Shown: positions 55,986 to 63,370 of the stretch, one piece after another
How positions within the stretch are numbered: the first letter of the stretch is position 1
Layout of the letters: each line of letters opens with the position of its first letter
NCBI RefSeq assembly: GCF_900115045.1
Contig: NZ_FOVC01000002.1
Location: 517,971-581,970, forward strand
DNA length: 64,000 bases
Reading direction: 5' to 3'
From: Izhakiella capsodis
Lineage (GTDB): Bacteria > Pseudomonadota > Gammaproteobacteria > Enterobacterales > Enterobacteriaceae
Notes under the pieces: model-generated
Told to the model about the DNA's origin: nothing
Database searches by the model: none
What the model saw: only the letters and a program-made list of their open reading frames with translations
Position numbers and translations under genes: made by a program

Positions 55986-56951
55986 ATGACCAGTTATGCT
56001 TTGGTGGGTGATGTTGGCGGTACAAATGCGCGACTTGCGCTCTGTGACGTTGACAGCGGTGCCATTTCAGAAGCCAAAACGTTCTCCACTTCAGAATATG
56101 AGAGTCTGGAAGCGGTTATCCGAAACTGGCTTGGTGAGCAGCAAAAAGAGATAAAAGATGGGTGTATAGCTATTGCCTGCCCGATTACCGAGGACTGGGT
56201 GGAGATGACCAATCACGATTGGGCGTTTTCAACCAGTAAAATGAAGTCCAATCTTGGTTTTAACAACCTTGAGATAATCAACGACTTCACCGCTGTTTCT
56301 ATGGCGATCCCAGTGCTGAAAGAGCAGGATGTTCTACAGTTTGGCGGCACTGCGCCGGTGGCGGATAAACCTATCGCTGTTTACGGTGCAGGCACAGGGC
56401 TGGGTGTTGCTCACCTGGTTCACGTTGATGAGCGCTGGGTTAGCTTGCCGGGAGAGGGGGGGCACGTCGATTTTGCTCCCAACAGCGAAGAGGAGGATCT
56501 CATCCTTGAAGTGTTGCGTATGGAAATGGGCCATGTCTCGGCTGAGCGGATACTTTCGGGAGCGGGCTTGGTTAATCTTTACAGGGCCATTGTTAAATCG
56601 GATGGGCGCCAGCCGGAAAACTTAAAGCCTGAAGATGTATCCGGACGGGCGCTGGCCGATAGCTGTACGGACTGCCGTCGGGCGCTCTCACTGTTTTGCG
56701 TGATTATGGGACGCTTCGGCGGTAATCTGGCACTGACGCTTGGCACTTTCGGCGGGGTTTATATCGCTGGCGGCATCGTGCCGCGTTTTTTAGAGTTTTT
56801 CAAAGCTTCCGGATTTCGCGCCGCGTTCGAAGACAAAGGGCGTTTCCATGACTACGTTCATCCTATCCCTGTTTATCTTATCACGCACGATCAGCCCGGT
56901 TTGCTTGGTGCGGGTGCACATCTGCGTCAAACCTTGGGACGTGTTTTGTAA
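55986..56951 (+). CDS. glk: Glk, glucokinase
   Basis: 321 residues, the E. coli length. Phosphorylates free glucose with ATP, complementing the PTS encoded 17 kb away. ATP loop VGDVGGTNARLALCD (residues 7-21), sugar-binding INDFTAVSMAIP and LPGEGGHVDFAP, C-terminal GGVYIAGGIVPRFLEFF. The start is the ATG at 55986 (MTSYALVGD); six upstream codons are not conserved. Confidence 0.96.
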   Translation: MTSYALVGDVGGTNARLALCDVDSGAISEAKTFSTSEYESLEAVIRNWLGEQQKEIKDGCIAIACPITEDWVEMTNHDWAFSTSKMKSNLGFNNLEIINDFTAVSMAIPVLKEQDVLQFGGTAPVADKPIAVYGAGTGLGVAHLVHVDERWVSLPGEGGHVDFAPNSEEEDLILEVLRMEMGHVSAERILSGAGLVNLYRAIVKSDGRQPENLKPEDVSGRALADSCTDCRRALSLFCVIMGRFGGNLALTLGTFGGVYIAGGIVPRFLEFFKASGFRAAFEDKGRFHDYVHPIPVYLITHDQPGLLGAGAHLRQTLGRVL

Positions 56952-57397
56952 TTTTTTCTGGAGCGACACTCGTCGCTCTGCTATCGCTCATTATTTGAAG
57001 AGAGCCTCATTCATTCACGTCAACCCAAAGTCGATGGATTAACTTCGGGCCAGGTACTTGGCAGCATGGCGACATCTGTTTTATCAGAATTTAAGTGCTT
57101 ACAAAGTAAGAGCAGTGGCGGCGAAAAAATCATGGTCACTCAGTGATTATTGTACTGTTTAGTTAAATAGAGGAAACCTGACTGAAATAATACGGAAAGA
57201 CTTCTATTGGCGGTTCATCACCGTTTCTCTGGTTTTTTTAACTTTGAATTCGCATAAATAATGCACAATGCCCATCGAAATACCTTTCAGTGATGGAATA
57301 GTATTAAACTCACATATTTGCTTAATGTTAATTAATCTAAATAAATAGGGACATTATTCATCTTTCTACCTTCTGTTTTCCCTTTTTGAGGCCCGGG
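56952..57397. other. Gap between glk and the GNAT gene
   Basis: 446 bp without a gene. A small stem GAGCGAC/GTCGCTC (56961-56967 with 56972-56978) follows glk but lacks a T run. The remainder is AT-rich. Confidence 0.4.
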
Positions 57398-57916
57398 ATG
57401 CGACTTGAAACTGATCGGTTGCTGATAACGTTGCTTAAGCCAGAAAACTGGCCCCTGTTCCTGCGGGTGCATCAGGATGAGCAATGCATGGCCTGGGTTA
57501 GCGCAATTCCTGACGATGAAGAACTGCAAAAAAGGTTTAGTGAATGCCTGCTACCTTGGTTTTTCACCAGCGACCATATGCTCTGTCTGGTTGTCCGACA
57601 GAAAAAGACCGGTGAAGCGATTGGCTTACTGGGCGCTACCGCCGAAGGGTATCCGTACTGTCAGGTTGAAATTGGCTATGCTTTTCTTAGCCAGTTTCAT
57701 GGTCAGGGTTTCGGCAGCGAAGCCCTGGCACCGCTGTGCGAGTATCTTTTGCATCATTGTGGCTTCCATAAACTCACTGCGCATGTGGTGGAAGGAAACT
57801 GGTCATCACGACGTATTCTGGAAAAAAACAGTTTTTTGCTGGAAGGTGTATTGCGGGATAATCGACTACTGCGTGGAAGATGGAAGAACGATTGGGTATT
57901 TGTTCGGCTTAGATAG
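57398..57916 (+). CDS. GNAT acetyltransferase (RimJ/RimL type)
   Basis: 172 residues. Typical RimJ/RimL-like N-terminus MRLETDRLLITLLKPENW, acetyl-CoA loop FLSQFHGQGFGSEAL (about 105-119) and the C-terminal NWSSRRILEKNSFLLEGVLR. Substrate unknown; related proteins acetylate ribosomal or other N-termini. The ATG at 57398 has GAGG six bases upstream. No E. coli counterpart at this locus. Confidence 0.8.
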   Translation: MRLETDRLLITLLKPENWPLFLRVHQDEQCMAWVSAIPDDEELQKRFSECLLPWFFTSDHMLCLVVRQKKTGEAIGLLGATAEGYPYCQVEIGYAFLSQFHGQGFGSEALAPLCEYLLHHCGFHKLTAHVVEGNWSSRRILEKNSFLLEGVLRDNRLLRGRWKNDWVFVRLR

Positions 57917-58042
57917 TGCTTAAAAAATTTTTATCTTGCTTCTCGACAACAGCGGTGGGATCGCGATAAGTTCAGAGCTCGACCGCCAGGGCGGTCAGCG
58001 TCGCTCGGACGGTCCGGGCGCTAACGTTAATCTGAGGATCAT

Positions 58043-59278
58043 ATGGCTCATAATTTATCTGCTCGCCGTTTTTCGCGCATCGAACGTCTTCCTCCCTATG
58101 TCTTTAATATTACTGCCGAATTGAAAATGGCTGCACGTCGGCGCGGCGAAGATATTATCGATTTCAGTATGGGTAATCCCGATGGTCCGACGCCAGCGCA
58201 TATTGTGGAAAAGCTTTGCACTGTCGCTCAGCGTACTGATACCCACGGGTATTCAGCATCACGCGGTATTCCCCGATTACGGCGTGCAATATCGCACTGG
58301 TATCAGGAACGCTATCAGGTTGATATCGATCCGGAAAGTGAAGCCATTGTTACCATCGGTTCCAAAGAGGGATTGGCTCATCTGATGCTGGCAACGCTCG
58401 ATCACGGTGATACCGTGTTGGTACCAAATCCCAGCTATCCAATTCATATTTACGGTGCCGTTATCGCAGGGGCACAGGTCCGCTCTGTACCCCTGGTTCA
58501 GGGTATCGACTTTTTTGCTGAGCTTGAGCGTGCGATACGCGAAAGCTATCCCAAACCTAAGATGATGATACTCGGTTTTCCTTCGAATCCGACCTCCCAA
58601 TGCGTTGAGCTGGATTTTTTTGAGCGAGTAGTGACGCTGGCCAGGCATTATAACGTGCTGGTCATTCACGACCTTGCCTATGCTGATATTGTTTATGACG
58701 GCTGGAAGGCACCCTCTATTATGCAGGTGCCTGGCGCACGCGATGTCGCTGTGGAGTTTTTTACCTTATCCAAAAGCTACAATATGGCTGGTTGGCGAAT
58801 CGGCTTTATGGTTGGTAATAAAGAGCTGGTAGCGGCTCTCGCCCGGATTAAAAGCTACCATGATTACGGAACGTTTACACCGTTGCAGGTTGCAGCTATA
58901 GCCGCGCTGGAAGGAGATCAGAGCTGTGTACAGACTATTGTAGACGAGTATAAACATCGTCGTGACGCTTTGGTTAAAGGCCTGCACGAAGCGGGCTGGA
59001 TGGTTGACGTGCCTGGAGCCTCGATGTACGTCTGGGCAAAAATCCCCGATCACTATGCACATCTTGGCTCGCTGGAGTTTGCCAGGCGGCTGCTTCAGGA
59101 GGCGAAGGTCTGTGTTTCACCGGGTATTGGGTTCGGTGAGTATGGTGATACCCATGTGCGGTTTGCGTTAATTGAAAATTGCGATCGTATCCGGCAGGCG
59201 GTGCGAGGGATTAAATCGATGTTTCGTGCCGATGGTATTCAGTCTGGCAGTATTGAACGCGAAAGACTTGAAAGCTGA
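58043..59278 (+). CDS. alaC: AlaC, glutamate-pyruvate aminotransferase
   Basis: 411 residues (E. coli 412), class I PLP aminotransferase making alanine from pyruvate. PLP lysine K244 in FFTLSKSYNMAGWRIGF; RRRGEDIIDFSMGNPDG and GFPSNPTSQCVELDFFE are nearly identical to E. coli AlaC. GAGG lies five bases before the ATG. The 126-bp leader contains short GC-rich inverted repeats that might be regulatory. Confidence 0.96.
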   Translation: MAHNLSARRFSRIERLPPYVFNITAELKMAARRRGEDIIDFSMGNPDGPTPAHIVEKLCTVAQRTDTHGYSASRGIPRLRRAISHWYQERYQVDIDPESEAIVTIGSKEGLAHLMLATLDHGDTVLVPNPSYPIHIYGAVIAGAQVRSVPLVQGIDFFAELERAIRESYPKPKMMILGFPSNPTSQCVELDFFERVVTLARHYNVLVIHDLAYADIVYDGWKAPSIMQVPGARDVAVEFFTLSKSYNMAGWRIGFMVGNKELVAALARIKSYHDYGTFTPLQVAAIAALEGDQSCVQTIVDEYKHRRDALVKGLHEAGWMVDVPGASMYVWAKIPDHYAHLGSLEFARRLLQEAKVCVSPGIGFGEYGDTHVRFALIENCDRIRQAVRGIKSMFRADGIQSGSIERERLES

Positions 59279-59291
59279 CAAACGTCGGAGC

Positions 59292-59311
59292 GGGTCAGGC
59301 CGGCCTGACCC
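59292..59311. terminator. 20-bp perfect palindrome between alaC and ypdK
   Basis: GGGTCAGGCC immediately followed by GGCCTGACCC; a hairpin on either strand between the convergent genes, with only AGCTTTAG after it. Probable bidirectional terminator. Confidence 0.5.
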
Positions 59312-59328
59312 AGCTTTAGTATGGCCTG

Positions 59329-59400
59329 TTACAACATCAGATAAAAAGTACCTGCCCAGACCACCAGTAAGAACGAAATGCCCATTAACGCGTATTTCAC
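59329..59400 (-). CDS. ypdK: YpdK, 23-residue membrane small protein
   Basis: GTG to TAA encoding KYALMGISFLLVVWAGTF preceded by the initiator and ending YLML, very close to E. coli YpdK (MKYFFMGISFMVIVWAGTF). AAAGGAG lies seven bases upstream of the GTG. One membrane span fills the peptide. E. coli YpdK is an expressed membrane small protein next to alaC, the same position as here. Function unknown. Confidence 0.85.
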   Translation of the reverse strand: MKYALMGISFLLVVWAGTFYLML

Positions 59401-59818
59401 AAACAGCTCCTTTGTGCGGCTTCGGTGATCCCAGTCCCACGCAACGCAAACAGACGAAACTAACGCGGGCGGAGAGATGCTTCACTGCTGCTCATTTTGG
59501 TCGCCATATGACTTGATGGCAGGATCGCTGACTAATCTACCTGCATTAGAAAGCAAAATAAAGTTGATCATGCTGAGATTCAGCTCATATGTTAGGCATT
59601 AAAGCCTTGTCAGCATATTGAATATTCATCCAGCCATAGGATATGGCAGTTGCTGACAGATAATATCTCAGTGCGCTACCATAAATTGCCATGAGTCAGG
59701 CAAATTTAGCGACCCCGCACTCAGCGCTAAATTAGAGGCGCAACGACTCTTTTTAAATTGTAATGAGGCGTAGCCTCACCCAATCGACAAAATAGTTGCA
59801 ACGGATTGAGGGCAGAAA
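59401..59818. other. Gap between ypdK and the usp gene
   Basis: 418 bp without a coding gene. It carries the ypdK promoter (minus) and the usp promoter (plus). A short stem TGAGGC/GCCTCA lies about 50 bp before the usp start. Confidence 0.4.
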
Positions 59819-60274
59819 ATGAAAATATTTCTGGTGGCTATTGATGACTCGACGATAGCCAGGAAAGTGGTCTCTCTGGCTATAGAGCAGGCGCAGGCGT
59901 TGAGCTCACAGGTCATGGTACTGTGCTGTGTTGATGAAAAAAATTGCAATCTTAGTGCGCCGCTGGAGTTTGCTGCTGGCGAGGAGAATGACGACGAAAT
60001 CCGTAGCCAGGATGAGCAGAACAGCGCAGAATCAGTGGTGCGCCGGGCATTGCTTCAGCTGCTGCACGCCGGTATTAAGGCGCGAGGCAGAGTGATCGCT
60101 GGCGAAACGGCTGAAACTATTGTCGGGCAAGCTAAAGCGATTAATGCGCAAATGATCATAATGGGACGCCGGCATTTGACGCCATTTAATCGCTTTCTTA
60201 AAGGATCGGTAAGTACTGCTGTTATTGAACAGGCGCACTGTCCGGTTATGATTGATGTTCGCTGCGATCGCTAA
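59819..60274 (+). CDS. UspA-family universal stress protein
   Basis: 151 residues. N-terminal FLVAIDDSTIARKVVSLAIE and a C-terminal nucleotide-binding motif MGRRHLTPFNRFLKGSVST (G-x2-G-like with a final GS), so an ATP-binding UspFG-type protein is likely. An acidic insertion (EENDDEIRSQDEQ) sits near residues 55-67. GAGGG precedes the ATG. Cytoplasmic; role unspecified. Not at this locus in E. coli. Confidence 0.82.
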   Translation: MKIFLVAIDDSTIARKVVSLAIEQAQALSSQVMVLCCVDEKNCNLSAPLEFAAGEENDDEIRSQDEQNSAESVVRRALLQLLHAGIKARGRVIAGETAETIVGQAKAINAQMIIMGRRHLTPFNRFLKGSVSTAVIEQAHCPVMIDVRCDR

Positions 60275-60346
60275 GTCCTGGCACAAAGCGATGAGTCTGG
60301 CGCTAATAGCGGGGGCCGATCAATGATATTGCCGATACCGTCAAAT

Positions 60347-60370
60347 AAAAAAAAACCCGCATCAGCGGGC
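60347..60370 (-). terminator. Minus-strand terminator without an upstream gene
   Basis: On the minus strand GCCCGC-TGAT-GCGGG followed by nine T residues. It cannot serve usp, which is on the plus strand, and no minus-strand gene lies between 60371 and the integrated element. Confidence 0.75.
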
Positions 60371-60440
60371 AAGTAAACAATTGCTGCAATTTCCTGGTGT
60401 TATGTCGGGTGACCCGACGTTTCATAATCATTATCGTACC
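60371..60440 (-). ncRNA. Candidate small RNA ending at the orphan terminator
   Basis: Upstream of the terminator on the minus strand is a perfect short hairpin GTCGGGT-CACCCGAC, then a single-stranded-looking AACACCAGGAAATTGCAGCAATTG segment (24 nt, positions about 60375-60399), then the terminator stem. A GATAAT minus-10 candidate lies near 60430. This hairpin, linker, terminator layout is typical of Hfq-binding RNAs. No known sRNA recognised. Confidence 0.3.
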
Positions 60441-60571
60441 ATCTGATTTAAAAGTGCAGCTGTCTTGCCACATCAATTCAATAGGTAGAAATTATCTGAC
60501 TTTCCCCATTATTGCGTACTACTCTGTTTGATGGTTCTTGCAGATAAGAGTTAGCATGAAGGGTTGTCTAA

Positions 60572-60790
60572 ATGAAGAGCCCATTCGTTTTCATGCTGGC
60601 CGCTTTGTTTTTGACCAGTTACACGTCGCATAAGCCGGGCGCTTTTGAGCGCGTTGATGAAGATCACGCAGTGAATGCAGTGCAATATCGCTCTAATCCC
60701 TTACAGCTCGATAGAGCTGCCATGCAGAATGATGTTACACATAACCGTATAGCGCATACCTTTGATGAGTCAGAAACGGCTAGACCGTAA
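60572..60790 (+). CDS. Small putative exported protein
   Basis: 72 residues. The first 21 (MKSPFVFMLAALFLTSYTSH) look like a signal peptide, and the rest is hydrophilic. LTSYTS stands where a lipobox LTSC would be expected, so it may be a lipoprotein gene whose cysteine codon has mutated. AAGGG lies eight bases upstream. No family recognised. Confidence 0.4.
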   Translation: MKSPFVFMLAALFLTSYTSHKPGAFERVDEDHAVNAVQYRSNPLQLDRAAMQNDVTHNRIAHTFDESETARP

Positions 60791-61549
60791 AGTAGTTATA
60801 TTCCGGAGCGGATGGAAGTTTGATGTCAATGTAACTATTCAATAAAAAGCTAATTGAAAGGCAGAGTTATTATCCGTTTGAATTTATGTAAGGACTGTTT
60901 ATAACTATATTGCTGCATGCGGTTTTTTCGATCTGTGATATTTTAATTTTATTTATCTGATCCAGTCAGAATGCAGGAAGTGTTTCTCGTTTATATAGTC
61001 GACGGTGTAAACATGCCCCCCTTGGTCGATTAGAGTAGTAAACATTATATAACATAGTATTAATGTTGTTGTCAGCGCAGTCAGTGAAGCTATTTAAACT
61101 GCTTATGTATCTTCAATCTCCTTGATGTTTGATAAATCATAAGGTTCGCCTGTAATTATCATTCCAATTTGGATCTTTATTTAACAATACTGGTTTAATT
61201 TTTAACTGCTTCGCTCAACATCAGCGCAGACAAGCCGTACGTGGGGCACTTAAAGGATTAGCCCTATGTCTGCAAACGCAGGCTATATCGTTATTATTGA
61301 TGCATATTTTCCCCGGAGTCAGTTTTGTTGTTGATAATGGGGCTGAAACTTATCCCTGGCCATGTAGGGATTTCAGTGTCAAAGCCTGTGCCAGGCGCAA
61401 TGTGGTTGCTTTGTTGGTGCTAAGCATCATTTTTCATCGTATTCTGATCACTACTGACGAATAAATTCGCGCCGTTTGCTGGTAAAACAAGCAAACGGCG
61501 CGTCAAGTGGTTAATTTTATTATCAGACAAGGTTATACTGTGCGCCGCT
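60791..61549. other. AT-rich gap before tRNA-Arg
   Basis: 759 bp with no convincing gene. A 12-bp inverted repeat CGCGCCGTTTGC/GCAAACGGCGCG (61468-61479 with 61491-61502) lies just before the tRNA; no T run follows. A 22-codon frame at about 61266 has no support. Confidence 0.4.
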
Positions 61550-61624
61550 GTCTCCTTAGTTAAATGGATATAACGAGCCCCTCCTAAGGGCTAGTTGCAG
61601 GTTCGATTCCTGCAGGGGGCGCCA
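61550..61624 (+). tRNA. argW: tRNA-Arg (anticodon CCT), integration target
   Basis: 75 nt. Acceptor GTCTCCT pairs with AGGGGGC through two G-U pairs, discriminator G, encoded CCA; anticodon loop CTCCTAA. The 5' half and T arm match E. coli argW, which is also a prophage attachment site. The 3' acceptor strand differs from E. coli (AGGGGAC) and may have been supplied by the integrated element, whose integrase gene starts 165 bp downstream. Confidence 0.93.
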
Positions 61625-61738
61625 TTTCAAAGAGAACCGACATAACCCCACGAGAACATAATCCCCCATTAAGCCTGCCCGCTGTGGCATTCATAGCGAA
61701 CTGACGCGAACCGGCAGGAATTGACTACACCGCTCTTT

Positions 61739-61789
61739 TGTGGGCATATTGTGGGCATTATTTTTAGTAATGATCGGATTGTGCCCACA
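61739..61789. repeat. Triple TGTGGGCA motif before the integrase start
   Basis: TGTGGGCA occurs at 61739-61746 and 61750-61757 and inverted (TGCCCACA) at 61782-61789, the last overlapping the integrase ATG. Such short repeats next to P4-type int genes are candidate binding sites for the integrase or its regulator. Confidence 0.6.
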
Positions 61790-62967
61790 TGCTTACTGTG
61801 AAGCAGATTGAAGCCGCTAAACCAAAAGATAAAGCTTTTCGACTTGCAGACTCCGGGGGATTGTTCCTGTTCATCCCGCCCACGGGAAAAAAGGTTTGGA
61901 GATTACGTTATCGCTTCGGCGGTAAGGAAAAAACTCTTGTAATCGGGCCCTATCCCGAAATCAGTCTGTTAAAGGCCAGAGCTTTACAATCAGAAGCAAA
62001 ATTGAAAATTGCGTCAGGAGAAGATCCTTCGGCTCACAAGCAAGCTGGAAAAATGTCTGCAAGGTTAAATACTGGCGATACCTTCGGTGATATCTTCTCT
62101 GAGTGGCATTCTCATAAAACTGCTGTATGGTCACGAGTATACGCTGATGAAATAATGAGCATGTTTACTAATGATATTTTGCCTCTTATCGGTAATCTTC
62201 GAATTGATGAAATTGAGCCTTTAGTTATTTTAAGAGTAATAAGGCTATACGAAGATCGAGGTGCCATGTCCAGGGCTGACAAGGCTAGAAGACGGTGCGG
62301 AGAAGTTTTCAGGTATGCAATCATAACTGGCCGGGCTAAGTATAACCCAGCGCCAGATCTTGTTGACGCTCTGAAAGGATATAGAAAAGAAAATTTCCCC
62401 TTTCTTCCTATGCACAAAATTCCAGAATTCAATCGAGCTCTGATGTCATATAGCGGTAGCGTCATACCAAAGAATGCTACGCTTCTTCTTCAATATACTG
62501 CACTAAGGACTATTGAGTTAAGAACGCTAAAGTGGGAGAACATTGATTTTGATGGAATGTTTATTAATGTTGATCCTGCGATTATGAAGGGCAGGCGCTT
62601 GCATGTAGTTCCTATGTCTTCACAGGTCGCTAGCCTTCTGAATAGTTTGAAATTACTCACGGGTATGTACGAATATGTTTTTACAGGAAGGACCGATAAA
62701 AACAAACCTATCAGCGAAAATACCATACTTGGAGTTATTCGACGGATAGGTTATCAGGGACAGGCTTCCGGCCACGGATTCAGACATCAATTCAGTACTG
62801 TTCTCAACGAAAACAACTGGAATGTAGACGCAATTGAGGCACAACTTGCGCATGTTAACAGCGCAGGTACTAGAGGAGTGTACAACCATGCAAAATATAT
62901 GGATACAAGAAAAAAAATGATGCAGTGGTGGGCTGACTGGATAGATGAAGGATTTGATTCAGTTTGA
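61789..62967 (+). CDS. P4-type tyrosine recombinase (integrase)
   Basis: 392 residues. N-terminal DUF4102 arm-binding domain (LTVKQIEAAKPKDKAFRLAD), core-binding domain (about 98-185), catalytic domain with R240 (TALRTIELRTLKW), H329-x-x-R332 (SGHGFRHQFS), H355 (AQLAHVN) and nucleophile Y365 (VYNHAKY), all intact. It integrates the element into the argW 3' end. No clear ribosome-binding site; the start overlaps an inverted TGTGGGCA motif, suggesting autoregulation. Its end overlaps alpA on the other strand by nine bases. Confidence 0.95.
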   Translation: MLTVKQIEAAKPKDKAFRLADSGGLFLFIPPTGKKVWRLRYRFGGKEKTLVIGPYPEISLLKARALQSEAKLKIASGEDPSAHKQAGKMSARLNTGDTFGDIFSEWHSHKTAVWSRVYADEIMSMFTNDILPLIGNLRIDEIEPLVILRVIRLYEDRGAMSRADKARRRCGEVFRYAIITGRAKYNPAPDLVDALKGYRKENFPFLPMHKIPEFNRALMSYSGSVIPKNATLLLQYTALRTIELRTLKWENIDFDGMFINVDPAIMKGRRLHVVPMSSQVASLLNSLKLLTGMYEYVFTGRTDKNKPISENTILGVIRRIGYQGQASGHGFRHQFSTVLNENNWNVDAIEAQLAHVNSAGTRGVYNHAKYMDTRKKMMQWWADWIDEGFDSV

Positions 62968-63162
62968 ATTTTCTTCATTTTTTTCATAAGAGCGCTTCCA
63001 GCTCTGATAGTCTCGATATTTCCATCGCGATGATCTCCCTATTTTAAGCGGTGATGGGAGATTTCCCTTTTCTATCTGTTTATAAAAATAACGGCTAGTA
63101 AATCCGGCGTCTCGTGTCATAAATTTCATGTCTACTAGCGAATCTTCGTTAAACTCTCGCAT
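62959..63162 (-). CDS. AlpA-family regulator / excisionase-like protein
   Basis: 67 residues with the AlpA-type helix-turn-helix: MTRDAGFTSRYFYKQIEKG, then LPSPLKIGRSSRWKYRDYQ with the family wing RSSRWK. AlpA proteins in P4-like islands activate int expression or act as excisionases. The start is the ATG at 63162 with GAGG five bases upstream; an in-frame GTG at 63168 falls on that ribosome-binding site. Convergent with int, tail to tail. Confidence 0.88.
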   Translation of the reverse strand: MREFNEDSLVDMKFMTRDAGFTSRYFYKQIEKGNLPSPLKIGRSSRWKYRDYQSWKRSYEKNEENSN

Positions 63163-63220
63163 ATTCACCTCATAACTGGAAAATAGCCGCAGTTGCGGCG
63201 ATTGGGGTAGGGGAAGGGGG

Positions 63221-63370
63221 TTAGATTAATTTCTGGCTTTGCGCTTTCTGATAGTGTTCGTAGTCATCACGACAGTCTGTATCACAGAATTGACCAGTTT
63301 TTATTGCTGTCTCGCACCATGCGCATTTGCCTGTGAAAGTAGCGGTTGGCTTACTGCTCCCACGGCGCAC
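63221..63370 (-). CDS. Small cysteine-rich (zinc-ribbon-like) phage protein
   Basis: About 49 residues from the GTG at 63370. TGKCAWCETAIKTGQFCDTD followed by CRDD gives two CxxC-like pairs that could bind zinc. The C-terminus is charged. Start uncertain: the frame is open into the upstream gene to 63403. It overlaps the 3' end of the Ala-rich gene, so translation may be coupled through the GGAGCAGTAA at the junction. Such small ribbons are common in phage early regions; function unknown. Confidence 0.5.
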   Translation of the reverse strand: MRRGSSKPTATFTGKCAWCETAIKTGQFCDTDCRDDYEHYQKAQSQKLI

